The position numbers and the translations under genes were made by a program. The notes under the pieces were generated by a model, which was not told the origin of the DNA, made no database searches, and was given only the letters and a program-made list of their open reading frames with translations. From Dactylis glomerata (lineage: Eukaryota > Streptophyta > Magnoliopsida > Poales > Poaceae): DNA of 64,000 bases. Location: the NCBI GenBank assembly GCA_007115705.1, contig QXEO01000410.1, positions 372,001 through 436,000 on the forward strand, written 5' to 3'. Positions 34,089-44,557 of the stretch are shown piece by piece (position 1 is the first letter of the stretch; the number at the start of each line of letters is the position of its first letter).

Positions 34089-37000
34089 TCAAAATAAAAT
34101 CTTTCTCTTGCTCCTGGTGTGACTCGCTGGGTCCACCACCTTACTCCGGGTAACCCTACCAGGGATATTACCGGTGTCTACCTTCCTTTTGCCATCTTTC
34201 TTGTTCTTGTTCTTCTTCTCTTCGGGTTGTGCCAAGACCGAGACAACCATATCATACGAAGCTTGTGCTCTTTCTTCTAATGCATTTTCTTCAAATGCTT
34301 CAAGCAGATGTCGATCCATTGCTTCAAAGGCCTCTCGATCCATCTGTTCCCTCTGCTCTCGATCCATCGGTTCAAGCAGCTCTCGATCCATCTGTTCCCT
34401 CTGCTCTCGATCCATCGGTTCAAGCAGCTCTCGATCCATCGGTTCAATCTGCTCTGGATCCATCGGTTCAAGCAGCTCATGATCCATTGCTTCAATCTCC
34501 TCATGATCCATTGCTTCAATCTCCTCATGTTGAATTGCTTCTTCATTCTCCTCTGGATTTGCTGCTCCCGCCTGATCTTCCATTCCAAAAGCTGGGTCAA
34601 CTGGATTTTTACAAAGCCTAGCAATGTGTCCAGGGATTCCACAACATTTGCACTTACGTCGTCGAATCGGTGGACCACCCTCTGCACTAGCTCTGATCCT
34701 ATTCTTCCTCGGCCTACCTGCCGGTCTAGTCAAAACTGGAGAGTACAGTTTGAAGCCTGGATCGACTTTCATCCATTGGTCTTTTCCCAACAAGGTAGGA
34801 ACATTCATAGCATATGCAGCCCTAAATTTGGCAACAGAGAAATACTCTGACACATACTGATCAACTTCACCTTCTGCACCCGCTATAACACTCATGAAAA
34901 ACAATGCGTGTATGCAGGGTATCCCACGGATCTGCCATCGCCTACAATGGCATGTCCTATCAACCAAACTCACTGGATACCTCCACTGCCTGTTTTTACT
35001 GTCAGTGTAGGTTACCTCAGCCTCCATTCCTTTTCTGATGCATTTCATCTTCAATTGTTTTGCCCTGGCATGCAAAGACTTAATCAAAGATGGGAGCATG
35101 AGATGGCCAACATATTTTGTGGCTGCAATTCTTTGACGCAGATCGATTTTTATCATGATCATCTGCCTAATCTTATCAAATATTTGCCACAGCATAAGCC
35201 CTTTCAATGACTTGACCTTTGCATTGAAACTCTCCGCAAGGTTACTTGTTACATAGTCTACCTTGCAAATTTCATTGAATTGGCTTCTTGACCACAACCT
35301 ACCATGATGTTCATCCAAGTACTCCTTCACCCCAGTTTTTTGTTTATACAACACTTCCAAATGAAACAGATGCTTCCTAATGCTGCATGTGTATGCAGCT
35401 GGCCATAGGTTGTCAGTATAAACTTTACCCTTGAATTTCTTTGTAAAATTCTGTACCAAGTGTCGCATACATTCCCTATGCTCCACTCCAGGGAATACTG
35501 CTTCTACTGCACTCTCCAAACCTTTGCAAGCGTCTGTGTGGATAGTAAGTCCTGGTGGATGACCTATAAGGTCGCGCAAATTCTGCAGAAACCAAGTCCA
35601 ACTTTCCTCTGACTCAACCTCCAAAACTCCATAAGCAACAGGGAACATCCAACTGTGTCCATCAATTGCAGTAGCAGCAACTAGCTGTCCTTTAAACCTG
35701 CCATGAAGAGATGTTGCATCCACGGCCAAATAAGGCCTGCAACCGTCCAGAAAGCCTTTCCAGCAAGCTTTGAAACTAACAAAAGCCCTTCTAAAACATT
35801 CCTTCTGCATCATCCTCCCGCTTTTCAATTTGTAGGGAACTGTATGCTTGTCTATCGCTACAACACTGCCTGGACTAGCCATCTCCACTTCAGCTTTGAA
35901 AGTGTAAAGCAACTGAAAGCTTTCATTCCATGGACCATTTATCCTGTCAAGAGCCATTTCCTTTGCATAGAACATCCTCATGTAAGGTATGTTTATAGTA
36001 AACTTATCAGATATCAATTTTATGAGTGCTGTTGGACCAAGTGTTGGAGTTTCTCTCAGCCAATCTATGATTGCATCTGCCAACCACCTAGTCTTTGCTA
36101 GCTTTGATTTCTCCTCTGGCGCTCCCGCTCGAGGTGGACAAGTATGGCCGATCGAGTTCTTCTTTATCTGAAACATAATTATAAGGGATGTCAGTAACAG
36201 TTAACAAATTTTACACCGTGATCTAAAATACACAACTGGTTGGCGTAGTACCTGAACCACGGTGCTTCTGAGCATTGTGGATGCATGCAGCCTCCACCTA
36301 CACCTCTTGTATGGGCACTTAACTGTGAACCTACCTGGCTCACTTTTAATAACCTCATAATCATTCTTGGTGAGAATGCAATATGTAGTAATTGCATTAC
36401 GGCAGTCCATCATCGTTTGAAATACGGTGCCTTCTGCAAGCTGAGGATCCTCCCTGTTCCACTCAATTGTTGGCAAGTCATCGTCTTCGTAATCGGCTAA
36501 AACAAGGCTGTCATTGTTCTCATCCTTCTCTTCATCATCAGTGTCATCAAATCTGGCACCTTGTGCAATATCTTCCATGTATTGATCCTCCATTGCCTGC
36601 TTACTGCATCGATCTACCAATTCAGGAAACATCAACTCATCCTCATCATCTTGAGGAGACGGATCCTCAATCTCTGCATCGTCCTCCACATCGACCGCAG
36701 GAACAATCTGGCTACCACTAGCACTGGGGACAGATGGTGCTGCTGTGGACCTACAAGGAGCGGGGCGGTGCACATGATTAGCAGAGGCAGCAACACTAGA
36801 GAGACATGATGCCTGACCACCTGATGATGCCCCAACACCAGATGATGCCTGGAACCTGTCCACATGGATTCGAATTTTACCGACACGGCAAGAATCATTT
36901 AAAGCAAAAAGAATTCCCAGATCGTCGTCGGAAATTAGTGGAACAAATCTTCCCTCCGTGCTGTTGAAATATAGGAAATCAACTGAATCGCCAGCGCCCC

Positions 37001-37442
37001 AGGGGTACAGAGCGCAGATGTTATCTTTTAAATCCCTCAACGAGATGGTAGTTGCAACCACCGCTGGGATGTAAAATCCGGTCACATTGCATTCAGAATC
37101 ACGCAAAAAGCTAGTATCCAGCCTAACCACCAGCCGAAAAGCCAGTGCTGGATCAATCCTATTCGAAAAGCAACGCAGTTAGTTGAGCAACAATGATTCG
37201 CGCTCAAAAACTGCGTACTCTTAATTCACATAGGCAGACGATGCTTACCCAGATGGAATCCATGCGTTAGATCCCTCCGATTCCCAATCTTCTCCGCTGT
37301 TGAGGGGCATAATCGGCACATTAGACGGATGTACAAACTCTACCTCCATAGGGGTAGATCTAGATCTAGTAGAGGCGGAGCCCTCTCCGCCTCCCGGGGG
37401 AGGTGGTGGGGGCGGGGCCGGCTCGGTGGCGGACGACGCCAT
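34089..37442 (-). CDS. MuDR-type transposase of MULE1, intact, three exons
   Basis: Exons 37442-37249, 37158-36252 and 36167-34089 join in frame through GT-AG introns of 90 and 84 bases, giving about 1,059 residues. In order: Pro-rich start (about 1-60); PB1-like domain (ISLRDLKDNICALYPWGAGD, about 90-155); acidic linker; MuDR DNA-binding finger (VKCPYKRCRWRLHAS, about 340-365) that spans the second intron; DDE catalytic domain with D517 (LAVDATSLHGRF), D579 (IHTDACKGL) and E679 (SNLAESFN), and the ECMRHL motif between them; SWIM finger (CHCRRWQIRGIPCIH, about 773-787); AT-hook-like GRPRKNRIR; CCHC knuckle (about 873-886); then repeats of MDxExxE type and a basic tail. All key residues are present. 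The start codon lies about 130 bases inside the right TIR, which probably holds the promoter. Confidence 0.93.
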
Positions 37443-37572
37443 AAGGTAGGAGGGCAGGACGGCGTGGCGGTGGAGGGGCGGTGTGTGAGCTCTTCCAGTC
37501 TCGGGCGGAGGGGAAAGCTTTGGGTGAGTGACAGACCGCCAGTCCGACGTGTCTCATTGGGTCAACAGTCAA

Positions 37573-37783
37573 CACAATTCAAAAGCAACGGTCCACTCAC
37601 AACCACCGCGGCTCCCTAGCCGTCACCGGTAACGGTCTAAGGCCTCTGACCAGACCGCAACCCTCCCATCCGAGCGACCGCGAGGGGTTTCAAACTAGAG
37701 CGAGGGGAAAACTGAGGAAAAACTAACGAGCTGGGGAAAACTGAGTACAACTAACAACCTGAGGGCACAAAAATAGATCTCCC
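37573..37783 (-). repeat. Right TIR of MULE1
   Basis: Inverted partner of 30204-30414. Read inward it begins GGGAGATCTATTTTTG. It lies directly upstream of the transposase start. Confidence 0.93.
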
Positions 37784-37792
37784 TAAAGTAAT
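37784..37792. repeat. Right 9-bp TSD of MULE1
   Basis: TAAAGTAAT, identical to 30195-30203. Confidence 0.95.
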
Positions 37793-38558
37793 CTATTCCT
37801 CCTGTTATGGTGTAACGGTGACAGTGCGTGCATCATGGTGGTACTTGGTTTAGGCTATGATTGTGATCCCTTGTGGATTATGAGAATAATTATTGCTATG
37901 ATAGTTTGAGTGATTTATTCCTCCTTTCATGGTGTAAAGGTGAGAGTGTGTGCACCGTGTTAGTACTTGGTCTAAGTTGCAATGATTTCTATCTTGAATT
38001 GTGATCTGATTTGGATATCTCTATGAGTGGTGTTTGTCAAGTACTTGATGAACTTTAAGGGGTGCTTCTGTAGCCACTACACAGTGATTAGTGTTATTCA
38101 ATAGGAGAGTAGTTCAGAGTACCTTAGCAAGAGAAGTTACTTGTTCATTCATGTTACATTGTTGGGAGTGTGTCCACTAGTGAAAGTATGATCCCTAGGC
38201 CTTGTTTCCAAGCTTTGCATACCGTTTACTTGCTATTTTGTTACTTGTTTGCTTGCAGCGATATTTACTTTAAATCACGTTTGCTACTTATAATCATCAC
38301 TACTACTTGTATTTCACTATCTCTTCGCCGAACTAGTGCACCTATACATCTGACAAGTGTATTGGGTGTGTTGGGGACACAAGAGACTTTCTGTATCGTA
38401 ATTGCAGGGTTGCTTGAGAGGGATAGCTTTGACCTCTAACCTCCCTGAGTTCGATAAACCTTGGGTTATCCACTTAAGGGAAACTTGCTGCTGTTCTACA
38501 AACCTCTGCACTTGGAGGCCCAACAAGTGTCTACAAGAATAGAAGTGCGTAGACATCA
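37784..38558 (+). repeat. 3' LTR of element P, part 2
   Basis: It aligns with 23437-24211 and ends GTAGACATCA at 38558. Confidence 0.92.
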
Positions 38559-38563
38559 GTGAC
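38559..38563. repeat. Right TSD of element P (GTGAC)
   Basis: Identical to 15551-15555. Confidence 0.9.
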
Positions 38564-39368
38564 TAAGATCTTTCCCCTCGCAGATAAAATAGTAATGGGG
38601 TACTCTAGCTTATTGCACGGAATTCCATAAAGATCAATAAACTCTTGCGAAATGAATGAGGTAGTAGCACCAGTATCAAAAAGTACTTTGTCGGGATGAG
38701 ATAAGATCTGAAGCGTACCTATCACGGTCTTGTCGGACTGATTCACTTCCTCGAGATTAGTGCAATCCAACTTCCCATAAGTTGGCCTCTTACTTTTATC
38801 GCCTCCAAAACCTCCACCCTGGTGTGATCCTCCTTCTGTACCTCGACCTCCAGTCCGGCCCCTTTCAGGACAGTCATTTATCATATGTCCACCCTTCTTG
38901 CACCCAAAACAAATGATTCTGGGTTGTTGGCAATTTCTCTCTATATGCCCTCGCGCACCGCAATCATGGCAAACGATATCATTGTTCCCACTTGAAGTAC
39001 CATGAGGTGTAACATTCCCTCTGGACCTGTACTTGGGTTTGAACTTGATATTAGGAGTTGACTTGGTATCTGGATACCTTCTGGGTTCAATCCTGGCCTT
39101 CTTCCTCCTATCTTCTTTGACTTGCTTGAAATCATCTTCCATGGTGATGGCTGCATCGACAAGCTCTTGAAAATTTGCTACCTTTAATATCCTCAATTGT
39201 ATCCTTGCACCTGGGTGTAGTCCTCTCATAAATCGTTTCTTCCGCTTTTCATCGGTATTCACGTCCTTCAACGCATAACGAGATAGAAGAGAAAATTTCC
39301 TGACATATTTCATGATAGGCTTGTCATTCTGCACAAGATTCTCAAACTCTCTTCTCTTCAATTCCATG

Positions 39369-39373
39369 ATACT
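39369..39373. repeat. Left TSD of the solo LTR (ATACT)
   Basis: ATACT; its partner is at 46432-46436. Both lie within the gag frame of G. Confidence 0.9.
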
Positions 39374-39705
39374 TGATGCTTGCGGTACAGTTAATGTTCA
39401 CCGTCCAGTTGGGAACCCCAAGAGGAAGGTATGATGAATATAGCTGCAAGGTTTTCCCTCAGTAAGAAACCAAGGTTTATCGATCCGAAGGGGAAGAAGC
39501 CAAATGACTGAAGGTGATGCTTGCCAGCTTGCGACAGCTCCGGACAATTTATAAGGCGCCTTGTCCAAGCTTTGCTTTGCCAGCTGCAACACGAAACCTA
39601 CACACAACACAACCAAATACTTTGCTCCCAACTTACGATGAGGTTGTCAATCTCACCGGTTTGCTTGAAACAAAGGAATGAGTGTATCGAGTGGAAAATA
39701 GTAAA

Positions 39706-39850
39706 GGAGTTTCTATTTTCGTGCCCTCGGGTCCTTAGTTGTGCTCAGTTTTCCCCATCCGCTTAGTTTTTCCTCAGTTTTGCCCAAGCGCTTGTCTGAA
39801 ACCCTCACAAGGAGCTCGGACAGGACGAATCCCATTTAGTTGACCATTTG
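39706..39850 (+). repeat. Left TIR of MULE3
   Basis: Aligns inverted with 44966-45111. The first 80 bp also resemble the MULE1 and MULE2 TIRs, with two CTCAGTTTTxCCC copies. Confidence 0.88.
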
Positions 39851-40093
39851 TTGGTGCTGGCAAGTGGGGCCGCTATTGGTTCCCCGCAGTGGACACATCT
39901 CCACTTATCCAGATCATCGTGGGACCCGCAACTTGTCCACATTAGTGCACCAGACCCATAGCTTATCCAGGTGACCGTTGCAAAATGGGAGCCCGAGCCA
40001 GCCCCGCGCCCGTGCCATTGCTTCCCCTTTCTTTCCCCGCGCCCCATTATTCTTCTTCTCCGCCAGCGGCAGCCCTTCTCCGGCAGGCAGGTG

Positions 40094-40727
40094 ATGTCTA
40101 GTTTCTCTTTGACCTTCCGTTCTTCATGGCTGCAGTATGGACCCCTGCCTTTGATAAGATTCCCTGACTGCCCACGCTAAGAGCCTCTGAAGCGGTCGAT
40201 CTATAAGACGGACGACAACGGCAACCGTGGACATGAGTTCCTTGCATGCGAGAGCTTGCCATATAGAGAGGGGGATAAGGTTAGATCTCGCTCCAATTGC
40301 TATATTTTCTCTCGATTTTCTTGTTATTCCCTCGAATTTGGGATTTAGGGTTCACGTTGTTGTTTTTAGATCCTGAAGAAATGCAGGTATTTCGAGTGGA
40401 TCGATGTGTACGTTCAGAGGCTTAAATTGTAGGAATCAATTGGCGCTATTGGGGAGCGCAATTTGGGAGGGGGGACTTGCTGTAGAGAATGCGGAGGAGA
40501 GAGGAGCCGTTCTGATTATGCCTAATGCTCCCAATGCAGAACTGGTGGAAGTGAAGGGAGAACTGAAGAAAATGAACAAGCAGTTAAAGCAGCTGATCAA
40601 GTTGAAGAAGCAAGCTAATCTGATGGCTGATTGTTTTTTTTTGTTGTATAAGTGCGATCGGATTCTTATCATTGCTCATCAAGTGCTAGAAGTTGTTACA
40701 AGGGATCCCTTGTTACAAATCCATTAG
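40094..40727 (+). pseudogene. Broken GRF-type zinc-finger gene carried by MULE3
   Basis: Exon 1 (40094-40279) reads MSSFSLTFRSSWLQYGPLPL and then PDCPR, a TAA stop at 40178-40180, and continues EPLKRSIYKTDDNGNRGHEF with CES. After a GT-AG intron (40280-40369), exon 2 gives LKKCRYFEWIDVYVQRLKL and a TAG at 40430-40432. A frameshift follows and leads into the coiled coil KGELKKMNKQLKQLIKLKKQ and a short hydrophobic tail, ending at 40727. The order C-x2-C, G-[RH]-EF-x2-C, KKC, coiled coil, membrane tail is that of plant GRF zinc-finger proteins; the first cysteine is replaced by Phe. It lies at the same place and in the same direction as the second gene of MULE1. Confidence 0.75.
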
Positions 40728-40814
40728 TCAGTTACATGTACTTGTAGTTGTTTTCAAAGTTAGTGTGTGCATTCACCAAAATTACCAAAAAAAAAAGTGT
40801 TAGAGAATAAGATA

Positions 40815-42010
40815 GTTGATAATTGTTAGAGGGGTGACAAATAATGCATTCACCGAAATCCCACAAATATGTATGTCTCATGTTTATACCAAAATTATAC
40901 AACTTTTGGGACGTTTCAAATAACCAAAACTATATCCCAAACTATATTCCCTAAAAGAAAAGGAATGCTAAAGAAAGTTGATAATTGTTAGAGGGGTGAT
41001 AAATAATCCATTCACCGAAATCCCCCAAATATGCCAAATATGTATGTCTCATGTTTCTACCAAAATTATTCCACTTTTGGGCCATTTCAAATTGCCAAAA
41101 CTATATTCCCTAAAAAAAAGGAATGCTAAAGATAGTTGATAATTGTTAGAGGGGTGATAAATAATCCATTCACCGAAATCCCCCAAATATGCCAAATATG
41201 TATGTCTCATGTTTCTACCAAAAATTATACCACTTTTGGGCCGTTTCAAATTGCCAAAACTATATTCCCTAAAAGAAAAGGAATGCTAAAGATAGTTGAT
41301 AATTGTTAGAGGGGTGATAAATAATCCATTCACCGAAATCCCCCAAATATGCCAAATAAGTATGTTTCATGTTTCTACCAAAATTATGCCACTTTTGGGC
41401 CGTTTCAAATTACCAAAACCATATTCCCTAAAAGAAAAGGAATGCTAAAGATAGTTGATAATTGTTAGAGGGGTGATAAATAATCTATTCACCAAAATCC
41501 CCCAAATATGCCAAATATGTATGTCTCATGTTTCTACCAAAATTATACCACTTTTGGGCCGTTTCAAATTACCAAAACTATATTCCCTAAAAGAAAAGGA
41601 ATGCTAAAGATAGTTGATAATTGTTAGAGGGGTGATAAATAATCCATTCACCGAAATCCCCCAAATATGCCAAATAAGTATGTTTCATGTTTCTACCAAA
41701 ATTATGCCACTTTTGGGCCGTTTCAAATTACCAAAACCATATTCCCTAAAAGAAAAGGAATGCTAAAGATAGTTGATAATTGTTAGAGGGGTGATAAATA
41801 ATCTATTCACCAAAATCCCCCAAATATGCCAAATATGTATGTCTCATGTTTCTACCAAAATTATACCACTTTTGGGCCGTTTCAAATTACCAAAACTATA
41901 TTCCCTAAAAGAAAAGGAATGCTAAAGATAGTTGATAATTGTTAGAGGGGTGATAAATAATCCATTCACCGAAATCCGCAAATATGTATGTCTCTTATTT
42001 ACACCAAAAT
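40815..42010 (+). repeat. Tandem array of about eight 159-bp units in MULE3
   Basis: GTTGATAATTGTTAGAGGGG recurs at 40815, 40977, 41135, 41295, 41454, 41613, 41772 and 41931, that is, 158-162 bp apart. The pairs 41295-41612 and 41613-41930 look identical, giving a 318-bp higher-order period. It is AT-rich and non-coding. Confidence 0.95.
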
Positions 42011-42110
42011 TATACCACTTTTTAGTTTAACATTTTTAAATTGTGGAAAATAATGCATAAATAGAGGGAATATAGTTACGTGGCAAAATAATCCATAAAT
42101 GCATGTCTCT

Positions 42111-42274
42111 TGTCACACGGATCGACTCCACCAACCGTTGATCCACCGACAGAGAGAGAGAGAGAGAGGGGTGGCCACAAAGAGAGAGAGAGGGGTGGCC
42201 ACGAAGAGACGGATAGGGGTATACTGCCCGTTAGATCAGTGGATCAACGGTTGGTGGAGTCAATCCGTGTGACA
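42111..42274. repeat. Inverted repeat with 36-bp arms around an AG-rich loop
   Basis: The arms 42111-42146 and 42239-42274 are complementary except for one or two bases (TGTCACACGGATCGACTCCA against TGGAGTCAATCCGTGTGACA). The loop of about 92 bases holds two (AG)n runs, each followed by GGGGTGGCCAC. Confidence 0.9.
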
Positions 42275-42324
42275 ACGGCTCAACCAATCAGGATAAGTTT
42301 GGGCTTCTGTGAGCATTTGTGACA

Positions 42325-42390
42325 GTACTTGAGGGCAAAACTGAGTAGTACTAAGAAACCAAGGGCACGTAAATAGTAAATAGACTAAGG
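42325..42390 (-). repeat. Internal TIR-like block 1 of MULE3
   Basis: AAAACTGAGTAGTACTAAG followed by AAGGGCACGTAAATAGTAAA resembles a right-hand TIR end. Its position is homologous to 33342-33508 in MULE1. Confidence 0.6.
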
Positions 42391-42773
42391 AATTCAAACA
42401 AAAGAATTACAAAATGAAAAATGCGTGTTTTGTACAATATAATTCATATTGGGCTACATCAAATTATTTGCAATTCCAATATACATGATTGTGACAATTA
42501 TGGCCTCATTTAGACAAACTATGTTTTGGGGAAGATGTTTTGCAAAGGGGTTTGAGTGGAAAATCATGCATCTTCATAGCTACTAGTGATTCTGAGAAGT
42601 GGCAATTTATGGTAAAACATGATTTATCTATGTTTGTTCAAGGTGGCAGGTTGCGTAGGAAGACACCATGAGTAGGTGCCACTATGTTTTTATTTTTTTT
42701 GGATTTTTTTTGTGCATGAAATGACTCAATTAGCTATGTTAATCTCATTTGTTGACTCTCTGTTGACCAGCTA
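42391..42773. other. Non-coding spacer of MULE3
   Basis: AT-rich, related to 33509-33850 of MULE1. It contains T-rich runs near 42690-42712. No gene seen. Confidence 0.55.
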
Positions 42774-42890
42774 CTTGAGGGTAGAACTAAGTATATTGCA
42801 CTTGCCAGTCTAAGTACTCGAGGGGAAAACTGAGTACAGATAAAATTTCTGTATAAAGCCCGAGGTTAGAACTGAGTACACCAAACGTCG
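42774..42890 (-). repeat. Internal TIR-like block 2 of MULE3
   Basis: Three degenerate copies of the AACTGAGTACA-type unit (ACTTGAGGGTAGAACTAAG, CTCGAGGGGAAAACTGAGT, CCGAGGTTAGAACTGAGTAC), facing like a right-hand TIR. Confidence 0.55.
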
Positions 42891-43099
42891 AAGGGTTAGC
42901 CTCGTGTCGCAGTGCACGCTGCAGCCGTCTTTATAGCGAACACGTGTTGCGGTACACCAAACGCCACCTTCGTCTTTATAGAGCCCCTCTTTCTCTCCCT
43001 CGACGCTCGCCCACTCTCTCATTCTCACTGCAACCGCCTCTCCTGTCCCATCATCTTCTCCACTTTGTGTCAAAAAACCCCGAAGGAAAAACCCCGGCG

Positions 43100-44312
43100 A
43101 TGGAGAAGAATGACATGCCCATTGTCGGCGCTTCCGACGTAGCCGCCGGCGCATCAGGCGCCGACACATCGGCCGCCGGCGCATCGGTCGCCGGCGCATC
43201 GGCCGCGGCCCCCGTCCAGGAACCCATCGCTGCTTCCGACGTAGCCGCCGGCGCATCGGCCGCCGGCGTATCGGCCGCCGCCCCCGTCTAGGCCCCCGTT
43301 GCTGCTTCTGACGTAGCCGCCGGTGCATCAGCCGCCGGCGCATCGGCCGCCGCCCCCGTCCAGTTCCCCGTCGATTGTTACCCGTACGAACAAGAGTTGT
43401 ACGTCTCCCCAGAGAACCCCTACGACACCAGCATCGTCGACGACGAGGAGGTAACCCTTTGTTCCCTTGTTCTTATTCCATTTCAATCCTTTTTGTATTA
43501 GATCTTGCATTATTAGGGTTCGTCTGTTCCTAGTTCTATCATTTTGTGTTAGATCTTGCGTTAATAGGGTTCGTCTATTCCTAGTTCAATCCTTTTGGGT
43601 TAGATCTTGCGTTAATAGGGTTCGTCTGTTCCTAGTTCTATATCTTGCGTGTTAGATCTTGCATTATTAGGGTTCGTCTGTTCCTAGTTCTAGATCTTGC
43701 GTTATTAGTGTTTGTGATTTGCTTTTGTTTAAGATTCGGTTAACTTATGTGAGTAATCAATCCCATCCGGTTAATTTGTGCTGATGATGATGAATATTTG
43801 GGCATAAATTGATTCAGGGTTTGGTCTGTGAACAATTGGTGTGTACAAATTTATTGTGCATGATATTTGGTTCACTGACCCAAATCCTGGATATAAGTGT
43901 GTCCAATGTAACTGAGGCTACCTCTTTTTTTGTGCCCATATTATCATGCATGATCTTTTGTTCACTCTCTGTTCCATCATCGCTGCAATTGACTCCATGT
44001 TTTTCGATCTTTGGTGCTACGTGACAGGTGCAGAGCAGCGACGTCGACACCGACGACGAGTCCTTCCACACCAAGACTCGTCATGTCCTCAGGAGGCTGT
44101 AGTCCGGTCATTACGATCGCCACTTTGCTGGAGGCATTTACAGGTGCCCCTTCTGCAACAGGAGGCTCCGCGCCACCGACTTCAACTGCATGGTGAACCA
44201 TGCTGAATCCATTGGCAGAGGCGGCACTAGAGTTGGAACGACCGTGAACGTGTATGCGTTCATGGCCAAACACAAAGCACTTGGGATTCACCTGCGCAGC
44301 CTCCAATCTTAA
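43100..44312 (+). pseudogene. Broken XS-type zinc-finger gene carried by MULE3
   Basis: Exon 1 (43100-43450) starts MEKNDMPIVGASDVAAG and is an Ala/Gly/Ser repeat region (AAGASAAG type) with a TAG at 43289-43291 in place of CAG, ending with the acidic ENPYDTSIVDDEE. A 577-base GT-AG intron follows. Exon 2 (44028-44312) has a TAG at 44100-44102 and then GGIYRCPFCNRRLRATDFN with a downstream MVNHAESIG, the C-x2-C-xn-H pattern of the XS zinc finger found in SGS3-type proteins, and ends GIHLRSLQS. The family link is by pattern only. With two stops it cannot make a full protein; it looks like a captured and decayed host gene or an old MULE accessory gene. Confidence 0.7.
43495..43715 (+). repeat. 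Minisatellite in the intron of the XS-type gene
   Basis: Four to five units of about 50 bp built on TTAGATCTTGCGTTAATAGG followed by GTTCGTCTGTTCCTAGTTC. Confidence 0.88.
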
Positions 44313-44454
44313 TCCCATGTAAAATATAGGAGTAGCTTATGTTGGATCTTGGTAGTATTGTTGGATCTGTCATGATCCCATATATCTATGCTATGTTGGT
44401 TGCTGTATGTAGCTTATCGTATATTTTCTCTGGATTTGTGCCCTAGATTTCCTA

Positions 44455-44557
44455 CTCCCACCGATCCATATTACTCTTCGCTAATGTGGTTGTATCTGAA
44501 CATATTTTAGTGGTAGATACATCCATATTAGTGAAGAGTAATATGGATCGGAGGGAG
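44455..44557. mobile_element. Stowaway-type MITE in MULE3
   Basis: 103 bp flanked by TA on both sides. Its terminal inverted repeats start CTCCC(A/T)CCGATCCATATTA and extend about 40 bases. The TA target duplication and the CTCCCTCC end are diagnostic of Tc1/Mariner-derived Stowaway MITEs of grasses. Confidence 0.9.

Larger units (their letters stand above)
30204..37783 (-). mobile_element. MULE1: complete Mutator-like DNA transposon, apparently autonomous
   Basis: 7,580 bp between perfect 9-bp TSDs, the hallmark of the Mutator superfamily, with TIRs of about 210 bp beginning GGGA(T/G). From right to left on the minus strand: TIR, three-exon transposase (37442-34089), an internal TIR-like block, short tandem repeats and an open ORF. 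From left to right on the plus strand: TIR, eight repeats of about 70 bp, then a two-exon gene. All reading frames of the transposase and of the second gene are open. It is younger than P (under about 0.7 million years) because it sits in the P LTR. MULE2 is its near-identical twin. Confidence 0.95.
15556..38558 (+). mobile_element. Element P: non-autonomous Gypsy-type LTR retrotransposon carrying B and MULE1
   Basis: After removal of B and MULE1, both LTRs measure 1,537 bp: 5' LTR 15556-15592 plus 22712-24211, and 3' LTR 29433-30203 plus 37793-38558. A primer site (24222), a gag-like ORF (24352-26846), 2.6 kb of non-coding DNA and the polypurine-like tract lie between. The 5-bp TSD GTGAC is perfect. 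The LTRs differ at about 28 positions by eye (1.8%), mostly transitions, implying insertion somewhat under one million years ago at the usual grass rate. Confidence 0.93.
38559..39373 (-). pseudogene. gag C-terminal half and protease start of chromovirus G
   Basis: From 39367 on the minus strand the frame reads the second half of gag (MELKRREFENL), a basic linker, two CCHC zinc knuckles (CHDCGARGHIERNC and CFGCKKGGHMINDC, about 38870-38970) and the protease active site VLFDTGATTSFIS (about 38675). The frame is open here. It is cut at 38563 by element P and continues at 15555; upstream it is cut by the solo LTR at 39374 and continues at 46432. Gag would package RNA, and the knuckles bind nucleic acid. 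Confidence 0.92.

Noticed and set aside
34174..34850. Long plus-strand ORFs rich in Ser/Arg/Ile over the end of the transposase (mirror at 57571-58257)
   Set aside because: They are shadows of the MD-repeat region of the transposase on the other strand.
40815..42010. Regular repeats that might suggest a CRISPR array
   Set aside because: Whole 159-bp units repeat without unique spacers, and the genome is a plant.
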